A stretch of DNA of 64,000 nt, from positions 598,674-662,673 of the forward strand of contig JAJKFH010002269.1 of the NCBI GenBank assembly GCA_023333565.1, written 5' to 3'. This document shows positions 40,158 through 51,918 of this stretch, piece after piece. The notes under the pieces are model-generated. The model had not been told where the DNA came from and ran no database searches. It saw only the letters and a list, made by a program, of their open reading frames with translations. The DNA comes from Puffinus mauretanicus. Lineage: Eukaryota > Chordata > Aves > Procellariiformes > Procellariidae. The position numbers and the translations under genes were made by a program. How positions within the stretch are numbered: the first letter of the stretch is position 1; each line of letters begins with the position of its first letter.

Positions 40158-40848
40158 ATAGAATAGAATCACAGATTAGTTTGGGTTGGAAGGAACTTTT
40201 AAATGTCATCTAGTCCAACCCCCTGCTGTGGGCAGGGACATCTTCAACTAGATCAGGGTGCTCAGAGCCCCGTCCAACCTGACCTTGAATGTTTCCAAGG
40301 ATGGGATATCTACCGCCTCTCTGGGCAACCTTTTCCAGTGTTTCACCACCCTCATTGTAAAAAAATTCTTCCTTACATCTAGTCTGAATCTACCCTCTTT
40401 TAGTTCAAAATTTCCCTTTGTCCTGTTGCAACAGGCCCTGCCAAAAAGTTTTGCCGCCATCTTTCTTACAAGCCCCCTTTAAGTACTGAAAGGCTGCAAT
40501 AAGGTGTCCCTGGAGCCTTCTCTTCTCCAGGCTGGATAACCCCAACTCTCTCAGCCTTTCTTCATAGGAAAATGATCACCCCCCTGATCATTTTCGTGGC
40601 CCTCCTCTGGACCTACTCCAACAGGTCCATGTCTGTCTTGTGCTGAGGGCTCCAGAGCTGGACGCAGCACTCCAGGTGGGGTCTCACCAGAGCGGAGCAG
40701 AGGGGCAGAATCCCCTCCCTCGACCTGCTGGCCACGCTGCTTTTGATGCAGCCCAGGATACGGTTGGCCTTCTGGGCTGTGAGCGCACATTGCTGGCTCA
40801 CGTCCAGCTTTTTGTCCACCAATACCCCCAAGTCCTTCTCAGAAAGGG
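40158..40848 (-). mobile_element. 5'-truncated CR1 LINE
   Basis: CR1 is the main non-LTR retrotransposon of birds. On the plus strand the left edge shows the reversed 3' terminus (AGAATAGAATCACAGATTAG, then TTGGGTTGGAAGG), and the right end stops inside the second open reading frame, so the copy is 5'-truncated. Two broken frames keep the reverse-transcriptase C-terminal region: 40613-40831 with [23 protein letters not shown] and [20 protein letters not shown] segments, and 40248-40460 with NFFTMRVVKHWKRLPREAVD near the protein's end. A frameshift and stops separate them, so the copy is dead. It is less diverged than the fragment at 13.2 kb. It lies antisense within the candidate intron. Confidence 0.92.
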
Positions 40849-43800
40849 ATACTGTTCACAGATATACTGCTATCCCTGCACCACTGGTACCAAGGAAGGT
40901 GAGCACTGAGAATGAGTGAACCAAGTGCTCTGAAGACTGCCATAGATTTCAGGTGCTTTTTAGAGAAAAGTGGGTTTTACACATACAGGTTTCATCTTGG
41001 TGGAAACATTTGATTCAGGATTTTGGTTACACTCCTTACCTAAATGAATAACCAGAGCTTTTACTATAGTAGTCCTTCAGATCATGCTTTGGGTAATTAA
41101 GGGTCAAGATTCTTCTCTGGCATAGCAGGTTTCATGATGTTTCCATGAACTCTGCCACTGTGGCCAGCAAACTTCATTTGGTGTAATCAAAAGAGCATAC
41201 ACTTATCCCAATTTCCATTGTTCTGAAGGTTGAGGAAAGGGTAGACAATGGCTCCTGGTACTTTATCTCTCCTGAAAGAATTGGCTGGAAATACAGAGAG
41301 AAGTAAATGACATTTTATATATGGAGTGTAGTAAAGTCTGCGTGTGGCTGAGAGCCAATGCATGTAGCTTTATTCCTTCTTTCTGTGGTCTTTGGCCACA
41401 GGGCAAAATAGGAATCTCATCAGTTGTCTGTATGTAGGTAACCTTACTGTATGCATAGCAGTAAGTATAAACTGTAATACTGGAACTTAGGAAAGTACAA
41501 GAAATATTACGGTTTATTTGTCTTGGAGTTTACTATGCAACAGTTGGCACTAATGATAATAATAGTGTTTTAAAATGCTTTTAAGCATAGCACCTGATGT
41601 CTACCATCATTGATCTCTTAGTTTTAGCCCTGTGTCATTCAGTTTTCCACATTGTCATTGCTGGTTTAATTAGGAAAATAAAATTGCTGGTTGGAGTACT
41701 AGGCAGGTGCAGTATCTCTCATGGTTGTAACTTGCAGCATCCTGTCACCTTGGTTTAAGTGGGAGATAAATGTAAAACTGGAATCTTGTCTAGGGCCTGC
41801 GGTGCAGTGAAAAAAGTTCTATTTAGTAGCATGATGGGGTCCTTGCTGCCCTACCCCTTGCTCTCCTGGTTTCTGCTTTTGTAGTACCATGTTGATGAAC
41901 TTGCCCATGGAAAGGGAAGTCTTCCAAATTCAAAACTAGCTTTTGGTTGTTTTAAAACTTTTTTAGTGGTTTGAAGTAGATTCTGAGACATCCAGTTTCT
42001 AAACCTGTTTCAAGTGGAAGGTAGTTGGTCTTCAGAAACTGATACCCTTCTCTGTTTATTTTTTTAATACAAGCCCACACAGAGGAAGCAAAGAACTGAA
42101 GCTTATTGAATGCTGTGAGTTTTCCCATACTGAAACGTCTTCTGCTAAATAACTGCTGTTGATGTACTGTGAAAATTTGGTGTCCGATAGCCCTCAGAAT
42201 TTCTCTTTTCTGTGCCTGTGAAGTTGTACAGAGTCTTTACATTTGGCTCTAGTACAGCCAGTAACGGCATACATACCAAGGTTTAACTTGGGAGGTTAGT
42301 GTTTTCTTTTTTTTGAGTGGGTGCATATTCAGCTTTTCATATTAAGGCAGAATGCTTGCTACAGAGTTTCAAATCTTTCCAAAGCTGATTTGTCTCAGTC
42401 AGAGATGTGTCTAAACCACAGTTTGTAAAGGCAACTGATCAGTTGAAAGGCAGCTGATCAGTTTTTTTTGGCAAACAAAAATAGCTTTCAGGAATACCAG
42501 CCCTTTTTTGTCTGTTCCAGCTATGTCACTTGGTCCAATAAACTGCAGAATTTGCTTGCTTCCATTAGATGCAGGTTCAGAACTTCGCTGCTACAGTATA
42601 GAAATAATATGGGAATGTTACCATGGGGGAATAGTTTAAATTGCTGATATTAAAAGTACGCCACTGAAGTCACATTATCATTATTGAAAATTGCCAATTG
42701 CTTGCATAGTGATGAGATGTACTTAGGTGAAAAAGTTTTAGAAGCAATACAACTAAATGTTGATTCAGTATAAATAATAAGTTCTACAGTGTTCATTAGG
42801 AGATGATCATTGTGCTTAATATGGAAGCACATCTTCCTGTGTAATGTTTCTAACTTTTTATGGGTAAAGAATTGATGTCTCTTTTGTGGCATGTTAAGAC
42901 ATTCCCTGAGTTAAACCTGTGTTCCTGTGTTGGTTGTTTTTTTTTTTCCCTAGTTAACTCTTACTAGTATTGAGGTTTGAGTTCTGCATTTGTGTTTAAA
43001 TTTAGAGTTCTACATAGTAATGCTTTTTTAAATTAAGTTTTAGGCTCCAGCACTTTCTTTTAAGCAAGAAATCTCAGCATTGATAGAGACTCTGCAAAGT
43101 AACCCTTGTAATGTGTCAGATTGTACTTTTCCCATCTCCTTTTTTCCGTGACTGTTGCATGGAATCTGGGCTGATGCTAATCCAGAAGGACAGTCACACC
43201 TCATGAAAGAATCATCACTGCTAATCAAATCAGAGTGAAAACCCACCACTCTGCATCAGCGGAGACATTTCATGTCCTGAATATTTTATGTATTGGGGGC
43301 TGTGGCTGTAGACAAAACCCTCTCAACGGCTCCTTGTTGCGTGCAAATATTTACTCAGACACTCTGGCGTGGCTGAATTGGTGTGCAGCAACACCAGGAA
43401 GCCTTGAATGATCCTTATAAGTAATGGTAATTACGTATGACTCCACATATGCTAGGTCACAGTGGCTTGCAGACAGCCCCTTGCTTTGTCAAAGCTCCCC
43501 TTGCCTGATTAAGTGGGCAGCGTGCCACAGGAAGTTTGATGCATGCAGGATGACAAATGTCTGTTTTGACTGCTGAGAATTGAACTCAATCGTAGATCTG
43601 CAGAAACATCAAAACACAATCAAAGGCTGACATCAAACCCGTGAGCCAAGAGAATTCCTCAGGCAAAAAGGCTTGAACTTGAAAGTACAAGAAAGAGTGC
43701 TTTAGTTTGTACGCTGGTACACCAGTTTGTTTTTGCTGACTTGTTACAAGTGGAGGAAGTAACAACCCAGAAAAATGTGTCCCTCTGCCTTTCCAGCTCT

Positions 43801-45815
43801 TCTTTACATTAGAGTTGTAATAGTAGAGTGGCGAAAGAGTAGAGCAATACAAACCAGTAAGTTTGCTTTCAGTTTTTATATTTATTTATTTATATTTTAA
43901 TCTTTTCTCTATAGTATACAATAGTTGGTCTTGGATGCCTGTAGTGAAAAGTGTGCTTACTTCTTGTTTACCCTAATAGTATCTCCTTGTGACATCAGGA
44001 AGAACTCCCTGTTAAAAATAGTGGTGCAAATGCTCTGGTCATCTGCTCCTTTTGCAATTGCTTCAACTTATATGACTGTTTCAGAAAGCTGTCCTATTTT
44101 GTTGCTTGCGTGTTGCTCATACTTGGTACCGTGATAAGTGATGACACAAGGGGTAAGACTGTAGGATCAGATCCAGCAGAGGTAAGGATTGAATGTATGT
44201 TATTTTCAGGCCCTAGGTCTATACAACCTGAATAGTGTCACAGGTTGATGCGTGTGATGGAATCCGCTTTCAGGTTGAAAGCAGGATGTAAGTTTACAAC
44301 ACAAGCACATCATCTTTGAGTGGAGAATAGTGACTTGTGTTCCTTTGTTCTGTGTGAGTGATGGCAGAGGTTGGTTTTGGCTAGTGGATCCTACATCAAA
44401 CTTGCCCTGTGGTCTTCATTTTAACTAGAGCAGTTCTGCATCAGTATTTCTGGTGCTTGCTTACAGTCTTACAAGGTTTATAGCCCTTCCTGAATACGAA
44501 ATGAAGGGAGACATCCTGTAGAGCTGCAGTCATGTGTCGTCTTCCCTCTGCTTCTGTAGTACTACTACACCAAAGGTGGGGACAAAATACTTGCTTGACA
44601 GGTGTGCTTGTCAAATCATAAAAACTATTGCTAAACACGAGTTCAGGAGTTGTGAAAAGAACTTGTTGGAAGAGTTATTTGCTGAATTTGGACAGTCTGT
44701 GGAGCTGGTCAAATAATGAACTGCTAAAAGGACTTTGAAGCAAATGTCAATATTTGTCAGATAAATTGCTTTCAATAAATAATTTTTTCCAGGCTCTAGT
44801 CATCCGTCAGGAGACTTGGTGATGATGGCTCTAAAGCAAAGACCTTCATAAGGAGTACAGAAGCACTATGTGTAGGGATGCTTCCAGAGGCAGTTTCTGT
44901 AGAGGGGCAGAATTCCTCACAAGGCAGACAGAGTGCAGCTTCTGTCCCGTCTCACTTGTATGTTCTGCCATACAGCTCTATTCTAAGGAAGGTAGGAAGA
45001 CTGTAGTTGCTTCCATCCCAGTCCATTTGAGTATCCACAGACTTTTTTTGGTATTGAGGCTGTATCTGTGTTACATGCAGAGGGTTAAAACCAAAACAAT
45101 TTTATACTCTGTGCGCCCTGTTTCACCTGCAGTGGCCAGATAAGTAGTAAGCAGAAACATCTATAACTGGTAATAGTGGCCATAACTGTTTCAGTATAGG
45201 CTCGGGACACATGATTAACCCTTTGCAAGTAAAACTGTTGCAGCCTAAAAAAGAACATCAAACTATAAGAAAACAAAACCTGAAGAATGGCCCTGCAAGC
45301 TCTGAAAACAACTTAGCTTTCTTCCAAGAATGACAGATTTACTTTCTGGATGTAAATGGCTAAATTGATCACACTCCCAAGTGCTGCCTTCCAGTGTGCA
45401 GTCTGCTTTTGCATGCAGCATCGTAAATGCTGCCTCCCCTAGGCTTACGTTCTTGAGTTTTCCTTCTCAATGCCTGGATCCATAGTGGTAGAGCAAAACT
45501 CTCTTGACATTGGATGTGTCCTTCCTCAGGTGTGATCAGTCTTGAGGTTTATCATTTCACAAAGAGTCCAGCTATGGAAATTTAAATTGCACATACAAGC
45601 TGGAGATTCAGATAGTATTTTTTCCCAAGGAATAACTGATTTTTTAATGACAGAACTCACAATCCAATACACACATTTGTCTTTTCCATAAATGCTTTCT
45701 GTGCGAAGCAGAACACTTTGTAAAATGCGAGCATGATTATTTCCCGCTGTAAGGAAAAGGCCATTTGTAAAGAAATACTTTTTCTCAATGTGTAATGTGT
45801 ATACTTGTACAATAT
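40849..45815. other. Candidate intron or intergenic sequence
   Basis: No gene or recognised repeat except the palindromic duplication at 42428-42464. The segment 43370-43560 has mixed composition and an inverted GCTTTGTCAAAGC (43483-43495), a possible SOX/TCF-like pair; regulatory function is speculative. Confidence 0.45.
42428..42464. repeat. Tandem pair of CTGATCAG palindromes
   Basis: CAACTGATCAGTTG (42432-42445) is a perfect 14-bp palindrome. The next 18 bp repeat it with small changes (GGCAGCTGATCAGTT), giving a two-copy tandem repeat with a period of about 18-19 bp. Confidence 0.8.
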
Positions 45816-47258
45816 TGTCACGAATGGGTGGTTTTGCCACGTAAAGAATCACTGACACGGTATTGGCAAAGGGTGATTTTAATAGAAATTTATAGAAACG
45901 TGACTTAACAGAATTTGATGGCAAGGTTCACTCTATTACTTATTATATGGATTAAGTTACACAGGGGAAAATCATATTAGAATTGTGTTGGAATGATTTG
46001 TACAGAGATTAAGAGTAAAAGGGTTAAAAGATAAAAAGATAAAAAGTTAAAAGGGGGACCCTCCTGATGAGTCATGAGGTTCAGAAGAGATCCAACTGGA
46101 CCCAATCTTAGTCTCAGACTTGGACAATGGTTTATGTCTAATACAGAAAGGGGTAGGAAGGACCTCCCGTTGGGCCACGAGGTTCAGAGTAGACCCTTTT
46201 GTTTTCTAAACTCCTTCTCAAAAGGAGCCTAGGTGTGGCTGGATCTACCCTTAGTCTCAGACCTGGGCAACGGTTTATGACTAAAGGGTTAAGGGTTTTT
46301 TAGCAGTAATTTGGAGTCTTACAAGGCTTAAACATTGATCAATTTGACAGCTTGCACAACAAATTAGTCAAGATACTACAAAGATTAAAACAATTTAACT
46401 ACAGGTTATACTTGTTAGTAACTATATAGATGGGGGCGCAAAAAGATCTAAATCAATGAATACATATATATATATAACTACAGATTATAACTGTAAGCGC
46501 ACAAAAAGATCTAGATCAATCAATAATTACAGATAACTGTAAGCGCGCAAAAGGTCTAGATCTATCAATACACACACATGTATATATATGCATATGAATA
46601 TGGTACCAAAGCTAAATGAAAGGCCTAGAGTTAAAGGTATACCTGTTAAAAATTCCCCTCAAGTCCCGTGAAATACTCACGTTAAATGCTTTGGCATTTC
46701 CCAACAGGTGAAGAATTGAGCCCAGAGGAGTGTCTCAGCCCAGAATCTTGGGGATCCTCCGAGTATAGCAAATTCGAGTTTGCGGACTCTGAGAGGCATC
46801 CCACTCAGGGGGAGGTTCTGGATGCAGCCCGCTGCGGTCCAGGAGAGCTCAAAGGGTCTCGCTTGGTACCGCTGTTTATAGGTTTGCAAGATGATTGGCT
46901 TTAGTCATCAGTAAATTTCCATTTTGGCTACTATCCGAGGTGGTCCGGGGTAGTAATTATGGTATTGTTTCACGGTAACAATGGTATTGTTCCACTTGAG
47001 CTATGATCCAGGTAGGGAAAGCTTCAGAGCTGTCAGAGGTGACGAATTATCTCTTGTTTCTATTCCCTATCTTGATCATGTAGCTAGTGTCCCTGGTACG
47101 ATCAGTGTTGTTGCCCACCTTAGCCATGCAAGAGTGCTTGGTACGGCCAAGGGACACTTAACCACCCAATTCATACACAATGGCTAAAGCTTAACAGAAG
47201 GTTCTGAGATTGTATCGTAGCCCAGAGCAAAAGAAGGGGGAAGGAATGCACCACCACG
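45816..47258 (-). mobile_element. 1.44-kb LTR-like insertion with exact 5-bp duplication
   Basis: The left end is TGTCACGAATGG and the right end is GAATGCACCACCACG, flanked on both sides by AATAT (45811-45815 and 47259-47263). A 5-bp duplication fits ERVL-type integration. The right end has CG where CA is expected, perhaps a single change. On the minus strand there is a TATAAA box (complement of 46875-46880) and an ATTAAA poly(A) signal (complement of 45878-45883), which would make R about 1 kb, unusually long. Inside are a diverged duplication (about 46056-46155 and 46160-46290) and a three-copy repeat (46397-46570). No gag, pol or env was seen, so it is read as a solo LTR. A 132-codon frame overlapping its left edge is chance. 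Confidence 0.65.
46397..46570. repeat. Three-copy diverged tandem repeat inside the LTR-like element
   Basis: Three units share AACTACAG or AATTACAG, then a TAACTGTAAGCGC-like block, then AAAAAGATCTAGATCAATCA. Starts are near 46397, 46476 and 46524; the units are unequal because of TA-rich insertions. Confidence 0.7.
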
Positions 47259-47263
47259 AATAT

Positions 47264-50200
47264 TTTATCAGAAGATCACAGTGTTACTTGATGTGGCTTT
47301 ACTATGTCTCCTTCTGGATGGACCTACATGATGTCAGCCTCTTCAGACTAGATTCAGTCTGAGAGAACTGTTGATTTTAGAGGTAGGCCTCTGTTCTCCT
47401 TGCTGTTCAGAAATATCAATCGAAAAAAAGCATTTTGGAAGTTGCATATTGTATCCTATTGAAGAAGTTATACTTTTGAGGAAGCATGTGAACTGCTGGG
47501 TAAACAGCCTGACACGTTGTTAGGCTTTTTGGACAATTTCATACATTGTGACCTTTTTCAGGAATTGTTCCTCCCCTCTGGGAGGGGGGACACAAATTCA
47601 TTTTGTTCCTATCAAGAAATGTTGCAATGGTTGTGGTATGTGTTGTAGTGAGTTTCTGTGGAAATGAACTTTACTATTTTGGATTTAATAAAAACAAATC
47701 CTGACACTTACTGCAGGCATTCAGAGCATCTTGTGACATGTAAGAAATGAACATGTTGCTACTCTGAATGCTGAGTGGCTGCATGGAGTCACTTGATACG
47801 ACTTTCTTTGGAATTTGGCTCCTTGCCGTTTGCTTAGTACCTGGGAAGTAGTGAGTGGTGGTTAAAGTGGGAGTATGATTCTAACAGACAGTATCAGACA
47901 CCGCTAGTCTTTTTATTTCCATACTTTTTCTTCCATGTTTTGCTGCTTCATTATGGGTCATAAAAGTGTCTTAGCCTAGAGGGTTTCAGGTGAGCTTATC
48001 TGGACTTTTGCTTGAGTAAGATAGCAGGGATATAAGTAAGAATTGCAGAATGTTATCAGGTACAGGGAGAGAAGCCAAACTATCTATTAAAGTTTTTTTA
48101 AATGTGAAAAGGAGTGTTCTGTAGTCCTTATTGTATTGCATTGTTGCAAGTAAAAACATGTGCGATGCAAGAAACTTAAGGCCATGGTTTTCCAGTTGTT
48201 TTCTGGCTGCCTAAAACAATATTGCATGCCTGCACTGAGTTTTCTGAAATAACATAGTTGCAGTTTCTTGGGAAATGTGCATTGATGAAATCTTATTTAT
48301 GCCTGAAGTCTTATAATCAGGAAAAAACTCACTGTAATGTGTTTGGATTATAAGTGTTTGCCCTGATCTTCAGTGCCAGGTCACTGAGTTTCAAACCAAC
48401 TGTTATATTAGGAACTTACTACATCTTTGATAATGGCTTGTTACATACCGCATCTAGGCTGCTTGTGTTCTAAACTTCAGCTAATTTTGAGAATTGGAAA
48501 CTACAGTGGTTGTCAAATTCATTCAAAAAGACATGGAATAAAAGCTGGAAATCCTTGTATTTTTTTAGTTCTTTCTTAATTTACCTAAAAGCATCTTCAC
48601 CTGTTCTGATCTTAGAAGTGCAGATTAAAGTGCAGTGTTTGCTTGCTGAAAATCCAGGAAACACTGAGTTGTCAGTCCTGTTGACATCTGCCTGCTCTTA
48701 TGTGCTTTAAAAATTGGATGAGAAAATGGGAATTTATTGTGCTGCTCTTGTTTTTTAATGGGAATATCTCAGAAAATAAATCACTTCCTCCACCCTTTTT
48801 CTATGAGGAACACAAGGATAATTCAGGCAGAATCGGAGTAGAAGCTTCAAGTAATTGAAGTTCTGCTTTATCTGCTTTTGATTCCCTAATGGACCTTCAT
48901 CCCCAAAAGACTGGGATGAGATGGGTATTTTCTGATTAATGTGGACTATTTACCATTTCTGCTGATAAGCTGGGAGGATGCATTAAATCTGCCTCAGCAA
49001 GTGGCAGTGAAGTTTCAAATGGTAACGAGGACAGCTGCATCTTTCTTTGACTCCTGAAGGTCAAACATTTCTAAATCCTTTCCCAGCTTATAAATAAGAC
49101 TGCTGATGTGATTCAGTTAGTTACGGAAACTGTAACCTCAAGGATATTTTCAGCCTTCTGTGTTGGTGGAAATACTTCTGGCTGTATTTATAATGATATT
49201 CCAGATAGTACTTTCCAGTGTTTTTTGGACAGTAGCTCGTGTCAAGCCACAAACATATTTTGAATGAGTAGCGAGACTTCCCAGATCTTAAACTGGAAGT
49301 TGGAGTTAGAGCCGGACTCAAAGGTGACAATTACATGAGGAAGAGGTGGGTCAAAATAGCTCAGCTTCCTTAGGCTTATGCGTTTCAGACTCTGTGGTTC
49401 AGTGGTGCTTGTGCCTGATGTCTGAGACAGAAACAGAAGTGATTACTTGGAATATTACAAGTCCTTGATGTGCCTGTCAAGGTTAAGATTTTTAGCTTAA
49501 CTTCCCCCCCCACCCCGTAGTAGTTAAGAGCTGCGTAAAATTTGGATCTCAAATGCGCCGGAGTATAATCCCCATTTGAGAAGAGAGTGGCTACTACATC
49601 ACTAGTTAAAAAGAGGGAGAGTAAGAGCAGGGTCAGAGTTGCATGTAAACCTCGTAGCCAGCTGCCTCTGCTGGTGTTACCTTTGCCAGTGTCACAGCCC
49701 AGAAAGCCTGTCTTATGCTTGCAGAACCTCTGCTGCTACTGGGGGACTTGGTGTATGGAGTAGTGGTCACTATCCCCCTACTTTTTTGCATATCTTGAGC
49801 ACCAGTTTTGTATTTTGCAGCTCTTGTCTCAGCTTTTGTTTCCAGTCTTATGCCCTTCCTACTCTGGCTACTTCCATTTCCCTGGTGGCCAGTGAACACT
49901 GTCAGCCCCCTCTGACTCTTCCCCTTTTTCTGTTGCCTGTGCCAAAGCTGAATTTTACCTCCTCAAGGATGAGAGCAGTTTCCTTGGAAGGACTCCATTG
50001 TCTCTGCAGGACTGAGAAGCCTTGAGCTGATCCAGAGTAATGGCTTGTTTATTCAGCCCACAGATGATGGCTGTGCTTACCTTAGAGAAGTGTGTACTGT
50101 AATTACTGTTGCAACTTCAATGGTACAAACTACCTTGCTCATAAAATACTGGTGTACTTGGTCTATTGTAAAGTATTTTTATGCTAACACTTCAGAGAAC

Positions 50201-51832
50201 TTAATCTGATCAATAAAACTTCTTACTTCACTGCAGATTCCTTCTTTTGGATTTTGCCCTAGTGATATGTTCCGCCTATGAAAGTACTCTAGCACTTGAG
50301 GCTTTAAACGAGGTGAAGTATGTGACTGTGCAAAGGTGGTCAGTGCTACTGACGAGCTGCCAATCTCTTCCTGAACAACTGTCTCACATTTTGTGAGCTA
50401 CTTTGTCATCTGATTTGCATATTGCAAATACTTTGAGGATATCCCTGAACTTCAGATCATGATGATTTGCATACAGGGCAACAGTCAAAGTTAGTTTAGT
50501 GCTCTGTCTTTAGTAGTGGCTAGTACTACATTTATGAAGAAAGATTAAAAACAAACAAACAAACAAAAAAATCACAAAGATGTAAGATAAAACTACCTCT
50601 GTGGTTATATCTCACTTGGATCTCTAGTAACTAGGCATGGGTTTGTCATGTGATGTGGGAGATAGTTTAGCATCAGTTGTAACTCTGGATAGTTCAGTTA
50701 TTCTGTATGTCATTCCCTTTTAAATAATAGTAAGGTCTTGTTTCTGTATCAGGGAGTTCAAACTACATGTGGAGTGAAAGCACGTTTCCTTTTATCCTTT
50801 ACAAATTGTCAGTTTATCGCGTGCAAGGTCTTTTCTGTATAGAGGAAAGGAGTGTTTTAAAGTGTTTTAGCGAGTGCCTTTACAGAGGCACCAAATTTAT
50901 CAGACTAAGGTATGGACAGACAATTGTGTAATTGAAATCATCTGGAGTTAGAGTGGAAATTTGGTTTGCTTCTGGGATTTTGGTATTGCTATGGGACTGA
51001 GAATACTGTGGCTCTTTACTGTAAGTGTTGTCATTATAAAGGTACAGAGATTACAGCTGTGTAATTATTTTTTTTTTTAATGCCAGTTCCAAATAACACC
51101 TCTTTATCCATAGTAATTTCAGTCAGATATTCCAAACTCTAATTTGGGTGGGGGGCATATTGCTGGTATTTTTTAAAATCATGTTGCATAAAAAGTTAGT
51201 TTTTGCTAATGCACTGCCACAAACAGCGAATGCCTGTGCTGTTGAATTTCCTGAACTATTCCTGAACTCTTGCTGAAGAAGAGTTAAATTTTCTGTGATT
51301 TTGCATGTTACATACTACTGAAAGGTCTTTCATGGACTTGAATAGGAAGTCTTTATCATGGGGATCTAGAAAGACTTCAGTAAACTTCAGAGGTGAGCTG
51401 ACATGCCATGGGTCCTCTTCACAGTAAGGTTTTAATTTGAGCTTTTTAGCAAACTTGACAAACTGTATGTCAAAAGAGTGTGAGAGAAGTATACATCCGT
51501 AGTTTGGTTTTCTGAAAGCTATTGGTACAACAGAGAAACATACGGCTGGTTTTCAGATGCCCAATGACAGTTTTCAGTGAAGAGCTGACTGGTATGCCAG
51601 CACTCCTCTGGTCCTTCAGTTGTAAAACAGGAAGGAAAAGGGAGGAAAAGCCCCAAATCAAACTGGTTTTCATTTGCCTCATCAAAGTGGACTCAAACGA
51701 GTAGATTCCCATTGTCTTTTGTTTTGTAACTTGTTAATTTTTGAGAGATCTCCTGAGGAAATATCTAAAATTTGAGGCATGGGGAGCTGTTATTTCTGAG
51801 ATCTACAAATGAGTGATTCTTTCATCTTGCAG
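47264..51832. other. Candidate intron or intergenic sequence
   Basis: No gene supported. Overlapping frames on both strands at 49.6-50.0 kb lack recognisable protein sense. A C-run near 49503-49514 and an AAAC simple repeat near 50551-50573 are present. Confidence 0.45.
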
Positions 51833-51918
51833 CAAAAAATCCTGACATGCTGATGTATGACCAAACTGATGTGCATCCAGCTACTGTGAAGCACAAGGCT
51901 TTATGGAAAGCACACTAA
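51833..51918 (+). CDS. Candidate terminal coding exon, partial
   Basis: CTTTCATCTTGCAG is a strong acceptor-like sequence. After two bases completing a split codon, the frame reads KNPDMLMYDQTDVHP, continues with a charged stretch and ends KALWKAH at TAA (51916-51918). This polar tail of 27 residues does not look like translated T-rich DNA. The phase fits the donor at 33963/33964, predicting a helix of 22 residues followed by a short polar tail, that is, a small single-pass membrane protein. The two exons would be 17.9 kb apart. I do not recognise the protein. The frame is short enough to be chance, and the start codon of the predicted protein is not located. Confidence 0.3.

Noticed and set aside
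45526..45924. 132-codon minus-strand frame
   Set aside because: It crosses the left boundary of an inserted LTR-like element, so it is a chance fusion of element and flank.
49633..50025. Overlapping open frames on both strands (128 and 88 codons)
   Set aside because: No recognisable protein sense, no CpG promoter and no convincing splice sites.
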